This document shows positions 1 through 8,444 of a stretch of 64,000 nt of DNA, piece after piece. Within the stretch, counting starts at the first letter, position 1. Every line of letters begins with the position of its first letter. The stretch covers positions 806,001 through 870,000 of the forward strand of contig NZ_JADFCM010000001.1 in assembly GCF_015234585.1 (NCBI RefSeq), given 5' to 3'. Below the pieces are notes generated by a model. The model had not been told where the DNA came from and ran no database searches. It saw only the letters and a program-made list of their open reading frames with translations. The position numbers were made by a program, and so were the translations under genes. The stretch comes from Pseudalkalibacillus hwajinpoensis. GTDB lineage: Bacteria; Bacillota; Bacilli; Bacillales; Guptibacillaceae.

Positions 1-179
1 GTTAACCCATCACGAGAGTAGATGTCTCCGTAAGCAAATTCAATAATATATTTACTAACATCAGGAGCAATTTCCTCCAGATCATCTGAGATTTTCAAAT
101 GAGTTGATATGTCGTCATTTGACGATAATGTGTATTCCATTAATTTATCTAGACCTTGCTGCAGGCGATCTTTTTCCAT
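1..179 (-). CDS. carboxymuconolactone decarboxylase family protein (partial, N-terminal part)
   Basis: The first 59 codons are present; the rest lies beyond the left edge. The reading starts at ATG 179 behind a GGAGG ribosome binding site on the minus strand. The segment IIEFAYGDIYSRDGL matches the start of the CMD/AhpD-like domain, where family members read FxFGDIYSRxGL. These are small helical proteins that act as decarboxylases or as peroxidase/thiol-disulfide enzymes. The diagnostic CxxC region is outside the window, so the catalytic class cannot be decided. It lies downstream of, and on the same strand as, the LysR gene, but has its own promoter and operator-like repeats. Confidence 0.7.
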   Translation of the reverse strand, partial: MEKDRLQQGLDKLMEYTLSSNDDISTHLKISDDLEEIAPDVSKYIIEFAYGDIYSRDGL

Positions 180-206
180 TGTAAAAGCCTCCTATAATAT
201 ATCCTT

Positions 207-254
207 TAGTAGGATCACGTGTCCTACTATACCGCGCGGAAGCTTTTGTGTGAA
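207..254 (-). promoter_or_regulatory. promoter with overlapping inverted-repeat operator for the CMD-family gene
   Basis: On the minus strand, TTCACA (254-249) and TATAGT (231-226) are separated by 17 bp, a good SigA promoter. A perfect 8-bp inverted repeat, TAGTAGGA/TCCTACTA (207-214 and 222-229) with a CACGTG centre, overlaps the -10 end and the start-site region. It has no T-run, so it looks like a repressor operator and not a terminator. The protein that binds it is unknown. Confidence 0.5.
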
Positions 255-265
255 ATACCTATTTT

Positions 266-280
266 GAATAGAGTCTATTC
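266..280. promoter_or_regulatory. palindrome GAATAGA-G-TCTATTC upstream of the CMD promoter
   Basis: A perfect 7-1-7 palindrome lies just after the LysR stop codon. It is centred about 20 bp upstream of the -35 box of the CMD-family promoter, a usual position for an activator. The adjacent LysR protein is the obvious candidate, but this is inference. Confidence 0.4.
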
Positions 281-295
281 GAATGAGATATACAA

Positions 296-1174
296 CTAGA
301 TAGAAGACTTAATGTAGTTTATAAAAGCACGGGATGCGTAAGAGATATATTTTTCTTTTCGGAGGATAATCCCGAGGTCCCATGGTATTGAAGGATTTAC
401 AATCGGGACAGAGACCACATTATCTTGATTGATTTTTCTGAGAATAGATTTAGGAAAGAACGTAATTCCTAAATTGTGACTAACCATATCGCTTATGAAA
501 TCCCATTGAGAACTAACATACGATATTTGAGGCTCAAAACCTGCTTGGCGACACTGTTCAATCATTTGATCATGTAGCATGAAGTCTTCACTAAATAGAA
601 TAATCCGCTCATTACGTAAATCACTGATTGAGACGTCACTTTTTTCGGCGAATGGATGCGAACTGTGCACAAAAAGCATTAATTCTTCCTTTGTGAACGG
701 AAGTGTTTCAAATTTTGTTTCATTAACAGGTAAGAGGCCGACTGCAAAATCTAATTCTCCATCAAGGATTTTTTGTTGAGCAATGTTAGCTCCGTGCTCC
801 ATTAGTTCAATCGTAATGTCGGGGTAGAGTTCTTGAAATCCTTTCAAAATACCTGGGAAGTAGAGGGCGCCGATGAGTGGCGGGAGACCAACTTTAATGT
901 GCCCTTTCTTTAAGTTCATCATGTCATATAAGTGAGAAGAAAGATCGTCTACCATATTCAGTATTTTTTCACCTTGAAGATACACGATTTTTCCTGCATC
1001 GGTTAGTTCGCTCGATCGTGCCGAGCGATCGAGTAGTTCAACATCTAACTCGGCTTCTAAACTTTTCACCATTTTACTTAAAGTTGGCTGTGAGATGTAG
1101 AGCGAGTGTGAGGCTTTCGTAAAGCTTTTTTGCTTCGCAACTTCAACGAAATAGGCTAACTGCTTAATGTCCAT
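296..1174 (-). CDS. LysR family transcriptional regulator
   Basis: A 292-residue protein with the typical N-terminal winged helix-turn-helix (residues 1-60; MDIKQLAYFVEVAKQKSF, then SQPTLSKMVKSLE) and a periplasmic-binding-like effector domain from about residue 90. Length is normal for the family. It resembles the CidR/YwbI group as far as I can judge by eye. ATG 1174 follows AGGAG. The gene is divergent from the DJ-1/PfpI gene and upstream of the CMD-family gene on the same strand, so either could be its target. The inducer is not predictable. Confidence 0.88.
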   Translation of the reverse strand: MDIKQLAYFVEVAKQKSFTKASHSLYISQPTLSKMVKSLEAELDVELLDRSARSSELTDAGKIVYLQGEKILNMVDDLSSHLYDMMNLKKGHIKVGLPPLIGALYFPGILKGFQELYPDITIELMEHGANIAQQKILDGELDFAVGLLPVNETKFETLPFTKEELMLFVHSSHPFAEKSDVSISDLRNERIILFSEDFMLHDQMIEQCRQAGFEPQISYVSSQWDFISDMVSHNLGITFFPKSILRKINQDNVVSVPIVNPSIPWDLGIILRKEKYISYASRAFINYIKSSI

Positions 1175-1217
1175 ATGAAAGCTCCTGTCTCTATTCCCAT
1201 CAGAATGAGAAATGCAT

Positions 1218-1260
1218 TATGGTTTATTGTAGTCGCAAATCATATGCGAATTCAACCATA
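1218..1260. promoter_or_regulatory. nested inverted repeats in the LysR / DJ-1 divergent intergenic region
   Basis: TCGCA-N7-TGCGA (1233-1249) fits the LysR-type T-N11-A box. It is nested inside a wider repeat, TATGGTT (1218-1224) and AACCATA (1254-1260). The position between the divergent genes is where a LysR protein would bind to control itself and its neighbour. Confidence 0.4.
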
Positions 1261-1358
1261 GACGGGGATTCTAGACCTATTTTTTACGAGAGCTGTTACA
1301 TATGTAAAAAAGAGGGGTAATGAAGAAGGCAATCAAATATCTTATGGAGGTGCTCGTT

Positions 1359-1910
1359 TTGAGTAAAAAAGTATTAATCATTTCCGGTGATGCTGTTGAA
1401 GCGCTTGAGATTTTCTACCCTTACTATCGCTGTCTAGAGGAAGGTTTTGACGTGACGATCGCATCCCCTACCGCTAAAAAACTACAAACGGTATGCCACG
1501 ACTTTACAGATGAAATGGAAACGTTTGTTGAGAAGCAAGCCTATGGAATTGAATCACACGCAACGTTTGCAGAAATTAATCCGGCAGAGTACGATGGTTT
1601 AATTATTCCAGGCGGACGAGCACCAGAATACATTCGAATGGATGAGAGCGTACCTGGCATCGTAAGACATTTCTTTGAAGAAAATAAACCAGTAGGTGCA
1701 ATTTGTCATGCGGCACAGGTTCTTAATGTGGTTCCTGATATTATGAAAGATCGCGAATATACCGCGTATCCAGCATGTAAACCAGATGTAACCGCATGTG
1801 GCGCTACATACATTGATGAAAAGGTTCATACGCGCGATAACCTCGTCTCGGGGCAGGCCTGGCCAGATTTACCAGGATTCATGAAAGAATTTCTCCGTTT
1901 ATTAAAATAA
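1359..1910 (+). CDS. DJ-1/PfpI family protein
   Basis: A 183-residue class I glutamine amidotransferase-like protein. The nucleophile elbow is AICHAAQ, with the reactive Cys followed by His as in PfpI-type proteins, and the LIIPGGRAPEYIR strand-loop precedes it. Members act as proteases, glyoxalases/deglycases or chaperones; the exact activity is open. I start at TTG 1359 because GGAGG (1346-1350) sits 8 bp upstream. The upstream in-frame ATG at 1320 lacks such a site. The gene is divergent from the LysR gene and followed by a strong terminator. Confidence 0.85.
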   Translation: MSKKVLIISGDAVEALEIFYPYYRCLEEGFDVTIASPTAKKLQTVCHDFTDEMETFVEKQAYGIESHATFAEINPAEYDGLIIPGGRAPEYIRMDESVPGIVRHFFEENKPVGAICHAAQVLNVVPDIMKDREYTAYPACKPDVTACGATYIDEKVHTRDNLVSGQAWPDLPGFMKEFLRLLK

Positions 1911-1920
1911 TGACACACGA

Positions 1921-1948
1921 AACCCCCTGATTGATCGATCAGGGGGTT
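1921..1948. terminator. bidirectional intrinsic terminator
   Basis: An 11-bp stem AACCCCCTGAT/ATCAGGGGGTT with a 6-base loop, between the convergent DJ-1 gene and the DUF6944-type gene. Its T-run is short, so strength is moderate. Confidence 0.7.
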
Positions 1949-1950
1949 CT

Positions 1951-2493
1951 TTAAGAGGAAGGATATTTTGTTTGGCCAATTGCTGAAATGACAGAGCCAA
2001 CCGCCTGAATCCAGCTTCCTACGACATTAATATTTGTTGCTTCTTCATTATTGAGTTCTTTAATTCCTGAAATTGCTTGTAGTGAATTACCGACCGCCTG
2101 AAGGAAGTTCCCATAAATGCTATACAACGCTGAAGCAGAGACTTCTCCGTCTAATGCATCTGCAAGAGATACCCCTCCACCAAGAGCTTGGAGCCAGTTT
2201 CCGTCAATATTCAGTATTTGCTTCACTCGATCATCAAAATCAATCAGAATCCCTGTCACAACCGTCGAATTCCCAATTGCCTGAAGCTGATTGCCAATCT
2301 TGTCTAATGAAGGGGGAGTAATCGTATCAGCGATTAGAGCGTTTCCTGTTCCCTGCATCACATTTCCAATAAGATTTAAACTATCAAGTATTGAGGAGGG
2401 GATTTCTTTTATAGGTGTACTTCCAATAGCGGCTAAGATCGTTCCAATTGCCTGTACCCATGATCCAAATACACCTTTTATTTCATTGTTCAT
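1951..2493 (-). CDS. DUF6944-type repetitive protein
   Basis: A 180-residue protein built from imperfect repeats of the pattern G-N/S-x-(L/V/I)-Q-A-(I/V/L)-G, for example GSWVQAIG, GNQLQAIG, GNWLQALG, GNFLQAVG and GSWIQAVG. They are spaced by roughly 20-45 residues and rich in small and hydrophobic residues. There is no signal peptide or clear membrane span. It fits the Bacillus group I recall as DUF6944 family repetitive proteins, of unknown function. The regular GNxLQAxG turns suggest a stacked helical or amphipathic repeat fold; that is inference. Confidence 0.7.
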   Translation of the reverse strand: MNNEIKGVFGSWVQAIGTILAAIGSTPIKEIPSSILDSLNLIGNVMQGTGNALIADTITPPSLDKIGNQLQAIGNSTVVTGILIDFDDRVKQILNIDGNWLQALGGGVSLADALDGEVSASALYSIYGNFLQAVGNSLQAISGIKELNNEEATNINVVGSWIQAVGSVISAIGQTKYPSS

Positions 2494-2573
2494 GATGTGA
2501 TCGCCTTCTTCAAAAGTCGCCCTATTGTATTCTATACAAAATAGGAAAATCGGTTAATCAATTTGATTGGAAA

Positions 2574-3779
2574 CTAACTCACATCAACATTCAAAGGCTT
2601 AATATAGACGTTCTGGCGATATTTAAAGAAGAAAATAGCTGTGATTGCCATCGACATTATTCCAAAGATGACAGACATCATTTGAAGTCCGATCAAATCA
2701 AGCATCAATCCCGTTAATAAGAGCACAACTTGAAAAATGATGCGATCAAGCATGTTGCGGAATGAGAAGAAACGACCGTGATATTCTTTAGGTACCCTCG
2801 TTTGGAAAATGGTAGCAGCTGTTGGAAAGAAGCAGCCGACTGAGAAACCGAATACCGCAAATGCTACAACGGAAAGAATCGGGCTGTTTGCGAAAAAGAG
2901 CAGCAGTTGAGAGAGGCCAATAATAAATGAAAAAAGAAATAAAATTGTGTATGGTGATTGTTTCCTAGAAAGCCTTTTGACTGCGAAAGCACCGATCATG
3001 AAGGAAAGACCTTCAGCGGTGTAAATCCAACTTTTGATGAGAGGATTATCTTGAAGCTCACTAATACTAATAACAAGCAAATTAAAACCACCAATAAACA
3101 AAAGAGGAACCATCGTCATAATTAGTGTCATTGTCACAATGGGCAGCTGTTTAATGATAGGAAACAAATGCTTAAAGCCACTTACTGCTTTTGAACGATG
3201 TGAAACAGAGGCGGTCGGTTCATCGATCGCAAGAAAAAGCGTAAAGATTACAAGTATAAGGTAGGCTCCTAAAGAAAGAATATACATAGTCGATAAAGAC
3301 ATGATCACAAGAAAGATTCCGGCAATAGCTGTACCCAGTACTCTTGAAAGTGTAGCGACATTCATATGAATCCCGTTCATTTGCAGGAGCTCTTTTTCTT
3401 TCACGACAAGTGGAATGGCGGCTTGGAGAGCAGGAAAGTAAAAAGCCGCAGCGGTCTGAATAAGAATGAGAAAAACAACCATCCAGAGTACGGACCCCGT
3501 TTGAAGAGCCACTAACATAAAGATCACGCTAATGGCTCGTGCAAGTCCAGCTACGATCATCACCGTCTTCTTTTTCACTTGATCGGTCACTCGTCCTGCA
3601 TAGGGGCCAATCGCTACACCAGCAAGAAGTCCGATCGCAAGTATGACAGCTTTCATAAAATCAGAAGGCACTTTCTCTTGCATAAATTCTAAGTTACCAA
3701 TAATACCGAGCCATAAGCCGAGTCCAGCTACAAATTCACCGGTTAATAAAATCCAGACATTTTTGTTCTGCCACATCAT
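2574..3779 (-). CDS. MFS transporter
   Basis: A 401-residue polytopic protein with about 12 predicted membrane spans. The loop GPYAGRVTDQVKKKTVM between spans 2 and 3 is the major facilitator A-motif (G-x-x-x-D-x-x-x-R/K-K). The sequence resembles the MFS_3/macrolide efflux-like subgroup (N-terminus WILLTGEFVAGLGLWLG). Its substrate cannot be told; drug or metabolite export is likely. It is monocistronic, with GAGG before ATG 3779. Confidence 0.82.
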   Translation of the reverse strand: MMWQNKNVWILLTGEFVAGLGLWLGIIGNLEFMQEKVPSDFMKAVILAIGLLAGVAIGPYAGRVTDQVKKKTVMIVAGLARAISVIFMLVALQTGSVLWMVVFLILIQTAAAFYFPALQAAIPLVVKEKELLQMNGIHMNVATLSRVLGTAIAGIFLVIMSLSTMYILSLGAYLILVIFTLFLAIDEPTASVSHRSKAVSGFKHLFPIIKQLPIVTMTLIMTMVPLLFIGGFNLLVISISELQDNPLIKSWIYTAEGLSFMIGAFAVKRLSRKQSPYTILFLFSFIIGLSQLLLFFANSPILSVVAFAVFGFSVGCFFPTAATIFQTRVPKEYHGRFFSFRNMLDRIIFQVVLLLTGLMLDLIGLQMMSVIFGIMSMAITAIFFFKYRQNVYIKPLNVDVS

Positions 3780-3947
3780 TTTGACCTCGATCTTCTTTAG
3801 TTTCTAATATCATACCATGAGCGGTAAACATAAATTACGGAATTCGAAGAAAGTTTTAATGCTAACGAATGGTAAAGGACCTAATATAATCCGATCGGTA
3901 TGCCTTCAGCTTATTTTGTTTATGCTAGAAAGAAGGAGGTGAAGGGA

Positions 3948-4106
3948 ATGGCTATGGATGTATTATGCGAGGTATCAAATTGTGTCCACAACCGAAATGG
4001 TAAGCAGTGTGGAGCAGACGAAATCTACGTTGTCAGTCATAAAGGAAATCAAGCAAGCAATAGTGAAGAAACGGATTGTAAAACATTTGAGCCTGGTACC
4101 CTTTAA
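3948..4106 (+). CDS. DUF1540 domain-containing protein
   Basis: A 52-residue protein with four cysteines spaced as in DUF1540: DVLCEVSNCVHN, then QCGADEI, then DCKTFEPG. The four Cys probably bind a metal ion. Proteins of this family are common in spore-formers and have no defined role. ATG 3948 follows a near-perfect AAGGAGGTGA site (3933-3942). Confidence 0.82.
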   Translation: MAMDVLCEVSNCVHNRNGKQCGADEIYVVSHKGNQASNSEETDCKTFEPGTL

Positions 4107-4132
4107 ACTCTTTGAGGCGTTACCATTAAAAA

Positions 4133-4158
4133 AAGCCGTCCTCAAGCGAGGGCGGCTT
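4133..4158. terminator. bidirectional intrinsic terminator
   Basis: Stem AAGCCGTCCTC/GAGGGCGGCTT with loop AAGC (one G-T pair), flanked by A-runs and T-runs, between the convergent DUF1540 and SRPBCC genes. Confidence 0.75.
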
Positions 4159-4163
4159 CTCGT

Positions 4164-4604
4164 TTACGCTTCCAATAGTTGTTTTAAATGAGCATAGTCT
4201 TTCTCAATGGAGCGCTGCACCAATTTACTCAGAACAGGACGAGCAAGTGAAAAGAGTCTTCCTGGATTTCCTTCAACGACAGCCTTAACGACACAACCTT
4301 CACCTGCAACTTGTACTTCTCTTGTGACTTTAATCGGAAACGTACTATCAACGCTTTCGATTTGAATTTTGTGGTACGGATTGTATTGGCGAACAATAAA
4401 AGTGGTTTTGATTTCTTTTCCGAGAAATTTAGCTACTTGATCGTATGTCGCCCCTTCTCTCAACACCCCATTGGTAAACTTAGCCGAAACCATACCGCTT
4501 TGCCAATCTGGATTGTTCTCGAAATTTGTGATGTAGTTAAAAACAACTTCAGGTGGCCGCTCAATCAAAATACTTGTTTTCACTTCGATTTTTTTAGTTT
4601 GCAT
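4164..4604 (-). CDS. SRPBCC family protein
   Basis: A 146-residue START/Bet v1-like fold protein. The opening KTSILIERPPEVVFNYITNFENNPDWQ is the standard first strand and helix of polyketide-cyclase/SRPBCC proteins, which bind hydrophobic ligands. It overlaps the end of the ArsR-SRPBCC gene by 11 bp, so the two are cotranscribed and probably translationally coupled. The ligand is unknown. Confidence 0.82.
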   Translation of the reverse strand: MQTKKIEVKTSILIERPPEVVFNYITNFENNPDWQSGMVSAKFTNGVLREGATYDQVAKFLGKEIKTTFIVRQYNPYHKIQIESVDSTFPIKVTREVQVAGEGCVVKAVVEGNPGRLFSLARPVLSKLVQRSIEKDYAHLKQLLEA

Positions 4605-5388
4605 TGTATCTTTTCCCTTGTTCTACATAATTTTTAAGGAATGTCCCAAGCAGCTCTTTCCACCCTTCCTCATAAGCGGAATGCCAGTTAGGATCAAGTA
4701 GACCTGATGCTTGATGAGAAAGGGAGAGGAGCGTTGCCCCACGATCTTCTTTTAGTGTATATGCGTAGCCACTCGTAACTGCCCCTGTCATGCCAAGAAG
4801 GCCATTTAAGCGAATTTCATATGGTGCATGTAGATAAGTGATGGTACCCCAAAGAGCCTGACTGTTTTTTCCCTTTTCTATAAATTGACCACCTATTTCA
4901 TTTTCAAATGAAAGTGTTGAGTCTTCTCCACATAAGCGATAAGCCCACCAGGAGTTAATGTCTTCTGTCAATGAAGCAAAGACTTTTTCGATCGGTGCTT
5001 CAATGCGCACTTCCTGTTCAATTTGAAACGTATCTAGCTTAAATTCGTTCTCCATTTGAGTAATGCCCCTTTCAATAGTTGATTGTAATGTTAATAAAGA
5101 GGAAGCAACGTTTGATTGAACATGACTCATCCACCGATCAGCCATTTTTTGTAGCGAGACAGCGTTTAAAAAATTCAGCCGCTGTCTTCCTTTGCGGCGA
5201 ACAAGCACAAGGTTGGCTTCTTCAAGTATTGTGAGATGCTTCATAACTGCATAGCGACTTATATTAGCGAAAGCCTCACTTATTTCACCCGTTGTTTTTG
5301 GACCGTTATTTAGCAAGTCCAATATCTCTCTTCGAATGGGGTGCGTTAATGCTCTGAATGTGATCGATAGTTCTTCTTCTTTGTTCAT
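4594..5388 (-). CDS. ArsR-type winged-helix regulator fused to an SRPBCC (AHSA1-like) domain
   Basis: A 264-residue fusion. Residues 1-90 form an ArsR-type DNA-binding domain (FRALTHPIRREILDLL, then SRYAVMKHLTILEEANLV). Residues about 120-260 form an AHSA1/SRPBCC ligand-binding domain (IEAPIEKVFASLTEDINSWW). No metal-binding Cys pattern is visible, so the sensor is likely the SRPBCC part. I chose ATG 5388 (MNKEEEL), preceded by GGAG, over longer in-frame starts. It forms an operon with the second SRPBCC gene downstream. Confidence 0.82.
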   Translation of the reverse strand: MNKEEELSITFRALTHPIRREILDLLNNGPKTTGEISEAFANISRYAVMKHLTILEEANLVLVRRKGRQRLNFLNAVSLQKMADRWMSHVQSNVASSLLTLQSTIERGITQMENEFKLDTFQIEQEVRIEAPIEKVFASLTEDINSWWAYRLCGEDSTLSFENEIGGQFIEKGKNSQALWGTITYLHAPYEIRLNGLLGMTGAVTSGYAYTLKEDRGATLLSLSHQASGLLDPNWHSAYEEGWKELLGTFLKNYVEQGKRYNAN

Positions 5389-5519
5389 CTCATCACTCCG
5401 AAATGTGACTATAAGGTAACATAATAAGTGGCCCAATCGTAAGCTATTCTAACCAAACCAACAAGTGAGAATGACAGGTAATGAATGGAATATTTACTTG
5501 GCTATCAAATGTTTATAAG

Positions 5520-5565
5520 AAATTTCTGATATTTGTTTGCGTTAAAGCATGAAAACTAGTATCAT
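5520..5565 (+). promoter_or_regulatory. ilvD promoter with candidate CodY box
   Basis: AAATTTCTGATATTT (5520-5534) matches 12 of 15 positions of the CodY consensus AATTTTCWGAAAATT. It lies immediately upstream of TTGCGT (5537-5542), a 17-bp spacer and TATCAT (5560-5565). CodY represses branched-chain amino acid genes in Bacillus, which fits ilvD. No T-box leader is seen. Confidence 0.5.
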
Positions 5566-5632
5566 CAAAGAATATAAATTTGGAATTGAATCAATTATCT
5601 AATTTTATAGGTGATGTGGAAGGGTGATTGGA

Positions 5633-7327
5633 ATGGAAGGCAAAAAAGATCTTCGAATCAGAAGTAAAGTAATCAGTGAAGGTGTAAATCGAGTACCTAA
5701 CCGCTCCATGCTTCGAGCAGTCGGTTTTACCGATGAAGATTTCAAAAAACCAATGATTGGTGTAGCGAGTACGTGGAGTGAAGTTACGCCGTGTAACGTA
5801 CATATTGATTCTCTTGCGCGTGAGGCGAAAGCGGGCGCTAAGGATAACGGCGGCGCGCCAATGATTTTTAATACGATTACCGTTTCTGATGGTATTGCGA
5901 TGGGGCATGAGGGGATGTTCTATTCTTTGCCAAGTCGCGAAATCATCGCGGATTCAATTGAAACGGTCACAAATGCAGAACGTCTTGATGGCATTGTAGC
6001 GATTGGCGGCTGTGACAAAACAACGCCAGGTTGCTTAATCGCAATTGGTCGTATGAACATTCCGTCCGTATACGTGTACGGTGGTACGATTCAGCCAGGT
6101 AAACTGAATGGAAATGATATCGACATTGTTTCATCATTTGAAGCGGTTGGACAATATCAAGCTGGTACGATTAACGATGAAGAGCTACACAAGGTTGAAT
6201 GCTCTGCATGTCCTGGAGCAGGAGCATGTGGGGGTATGTATACCGCAAACACAATGGCATCTGCGGTTGAAGCACTTGGAATGAGTATTCCTGGATCATC
6301 TTCAACACCAGCAGTAAATGATTACAAAGAATCTGAATGTCGTCAGGCGGGGGAATTGGTGGTTTCACTTCTTGAGAAAGATATTTACCCTCGTGACATT
6401 ATGACAAAAGAAGCATTTGAGAATGCGATCACAGTCGTAATGGCCCTTGGTGGATCAACTAATGCCTTCTTGCATCTAACGGCAATGGCTCACTCAGCTG
6501 GTGTCGACTTATCATTGGATGATTTCGAACGCGTTCGTGAACGTGTTCCATACATCGCAGACATGAAGCCGAGCGGTAAATATGTGATGCAAGATCTTTA
6601 TGAGATTGGCGGCGTACCTGCCGTCATGAAGCTTCTTCATGAGCATGGCTTGCTTCACGGAGATTGCCTCACAGTGACTGGAAAAACGGTCGCAGAAAAC
6701 TTGGCCGAAGCCCCATCGCTAAAAGAAGGACAAGAAATCATCCGTTCTCTAAATGATCCGATTAAAGCAAGCGGACCACTTGTTGTTCTTCGAGGTAATC
6801 TAGCTCCTGAAGGTTCTGTTGCAAAGATGTCCGGTCAAAAGATTAGCCATTTTGCAGGACCAGCTCGCGTTTATAATAACGAAGCAGAAGCAACTGCAGC
6901 AATCGAAGCGGATGATATTAAAGAAGGTGACGTTCTCGTTATTCGTAATGTAGGTCCTAAAGGCGGGCCAGGAATGCCGGAAATGCTATCCATTACTTCC
7001 ATGATTGTTGGGAAAGGATTGAATGGGAAGGTAGCGCTTATGACAGACGGTCGCTTCTCAGGTGGATCACACGGTTTCGTTATCGGCCACGTATCTCCGG
7101 AAGCATTTGTTGGTGGACCGATTGGCCTCTTAAAAGAAGGCGACACCATTACCATCGATAGTGATAAGCAACAAATTAATTTTGATGTAACAGATGAAGA
7201 ACTACAGCGTCGCCGTGCAGAATGGGTACGACCTGAGCTAAGATACAAAACAGGTATTCTCGGTAAGTACGCAAGACTCGTTTCCTCATCCGCAAAAGGC
7301 GCTGTAACGGATCTGGATATTGAATAA
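5633..7327 (+). CDS. ilvD: dihydroxy-acid dehydratase
   Basis: A 564-residue IlvD/Edd family enzyme that dehydrates 2,3-dihydroxy acids to 2-oxo acids in valine, leucine and isoleucine synthesis in the cytoplasm. Cysteines expected to hold the Fe-S cluster are visible in [15 protein letters not shown] and [17 protein letters not shown], and the C-terminal TDGRFSGG(S/T)xG motif is present. I start at ATG 5633, 9 bp after GGAAGG; GTG 5624 overlaps that site. The gene stands alone, apart from any ilv-leu operon. Confidence 0.93.
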   Translation: MEGKKDLRIRSKVISEGVNRVPNRSMLRAVGFTDEDFKKPMIGVASTWSEVTPCNVHIDSLAREAKAGAKDNGGAPMIFNTITVSDGIAMGHEGMFYSLPSREIIADSIETVTNAERLDGIVAIGGCDKTTPGCLIAIGRMNIPSVYVYGGTIQPGKLNGNDIDIVSSFEAVGQYQAGTINDEELHKVECSACPGAGACGGMYTANTMASAVEALGMSIPGSSSTPAVNDYKESECRQAGELVVSLLEKDIYPRDIMTKEAFENAITVVMALGGSTNAFLHLTAMAHSAGVDLSLDDFERVRERVPYIADMKPSGKYVMQDLYEIGGVPAVMKLLHEHGLLHGDCLTVTGKTVAENLAEAPSLKEGQEIIRSLNDPIKASGPLVVLRGNLAPEGSVAKMSGQKISHFAGPARVYNNEAEATAAIEADDIKEGDVLVIRNVGPKGGPGMPEMLSITSMIVGKGLNGKVALMTDGRFSGGSHGFVIGHVSPEAFVGGPIGLLKEGDTITIDSDKQQINFDVTDEELQRRRAEWVRPELRYKTGILGKYARLVSSSAKGAVTDLDIE

Positions 7328-7338
7328 ATTTTCGTTCG

Positions 7339-7374
7339 AAAGCCAGCTTTCTTCTGTATGAAGAAGCTGGCTTT
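7339..7374 (+). terminator. ilvD terminator
   Basis: Long stem AAAGCCAGCTT-CTTC/GAAG-AAGCTGGCTTT with one bulged T and a T-run. Confidence 0.85.
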
Positions 7375-7460
7375 TTCATTTTATTCAACAAAGGAAATGA
7401 TCGAGTGGCGGAGAATGAATTTGTATACGTAAAATAAAAGCTAGAGGAGTGAGTACCCGT

Positions 7461-8444
7461 TTGATAATGAAAGAACACGATCCCCCGCTACATCTCCACA
7501 AATTAAGTACCTTATTGAATCGCCTCCCTTCTCATCATCTGTGCTATGAAGAAGTAAAGGAGCAACTTTCCATGTACCAAGCAGGAATATCAGGTGAGAA
7601 ATCCATGGATTTCCCTCTAAGTTTTTTAGACGATAAGCGGTTTTCAATCTATCATGACTTGCGAATTTCTGACGGTGTTCATCATTTTCAAATAGATACG
7701 CTTGTAATCAGCCAGCACTATCTTCTGATTCTTGAAGTGAAAAACATTTCAGGCATTCTCAATTTTGATACTACGTTCAATCAATTAATACGCATTTCTG
7801 ACACGAAAGAAGAAGCCTTCCCAAACCCCCTCACTCAGGTGGAACGTCAGCGTTCTCAACTTCGTGCTTTACTTCAAAAAATGAAAATACCTGAAGTACC
7901 TATTGAAACGCTTATTGTAGTGGCTAACCGAAGAGCAGTTTTAAAAGCGACCGAGGCGGTTCAGTTCATTTCTTCAAAAGTTATTCGAAGTGAGTACCTG
8001 CCTACAAAAGTGAAGTCACTGGATCAACGATATGGGGAATTATGGTTAACGATGAAGGAAGTACGAAAGCTGGGGCGTACTCTTGTTAAGCTACATGAGC
8101 CGCTTGACCGAGATGTACTGAAGCGATTTTCAATTTCTCGGAATGACTTGCTAGTTGGTGTAGCTTGTCCAGAGTGTGCTCGCCTGGCTATGAGGAGGCT
8201 GCACGGTAGGTGGTATTGCGAGAGGTGTGGTGCCTATTCGCGTGATGCCCACTTAAGAGCGCTTCAAGATTATGCGTTGCTTGTGTCTAGAGAGATTACG
8301 AATCAGGAGGCGAGACGGTTTTTGAGGATGGATTCCGTGTCTGCCGCATCAAAAATGTTAAGAGCCATGAACCTTCAGTGTAAGGGCATCAAAAAAGGTA
8401 GGAAGTACTATTTGGAAGTGGATTTGAACAGGTTTAGCCAATAA
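7461..8444 (+). CDS. NERD domain protein with C-terminal zinc ribbon
   Basis: A protein of about 327 residues. The NERD (nuclease-related) domain covers about residues 35-150, with IDTLVISQHYLLILEVKNI carrying the D...E-x-K pattern of restriction-endonuclease-like folds. A C-terminal CPEC...CERC knuckle (about residues 235-255) suggests a zinc ribbon, followed by a helical tail that may bind nucleic acid. A nuclease role is inferred from the domain name only. TTG 7461 lies 11 bp from GGAG. GTG 7449 overlaps that site and is less likely. Confidence 0.75.
   Translation: MIMKEHDPPLHLHKLSTLLNRLPSHHLCYEEVKEQLSMYQAGISGEKSMDFPLSFLDDKRFSIYHDLRISDGVHHFQIDTLVISQHYLLILEVKNISGILNFDTTFNQLIRISDTKEEAFPNPLTQVERQRSQLRALLQKMKIPEVPIETLIVVANRRAVLKATEAVQFISSKVIRSEYLPTKVKSLDQRYGELWLTMKEVRKLGRTLVKLHEPLDRDVLKRFSISRNDLLVGVACPECARLAMRRLHGRWYCERCGAYSRDAHLRALQDYALLVSREITNQEARRFLRMDSVSAASKMLRAMNLQCKGIKKGRKYYLEVDLNRFSQ

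Noticed and set aside
579..779. Plus-strand frame inside the LysR gene (and many similar antisense frames)
   Set aside because: No ribosome binding site, and it is fully covered by a well-supported gene on the other strand.
5437..5632. T-box or other leader before ilvD
   Set aside because: No AGGGTGGNACCGCG-type T-box sequence and no terminator hairpin are present; the leader is short.
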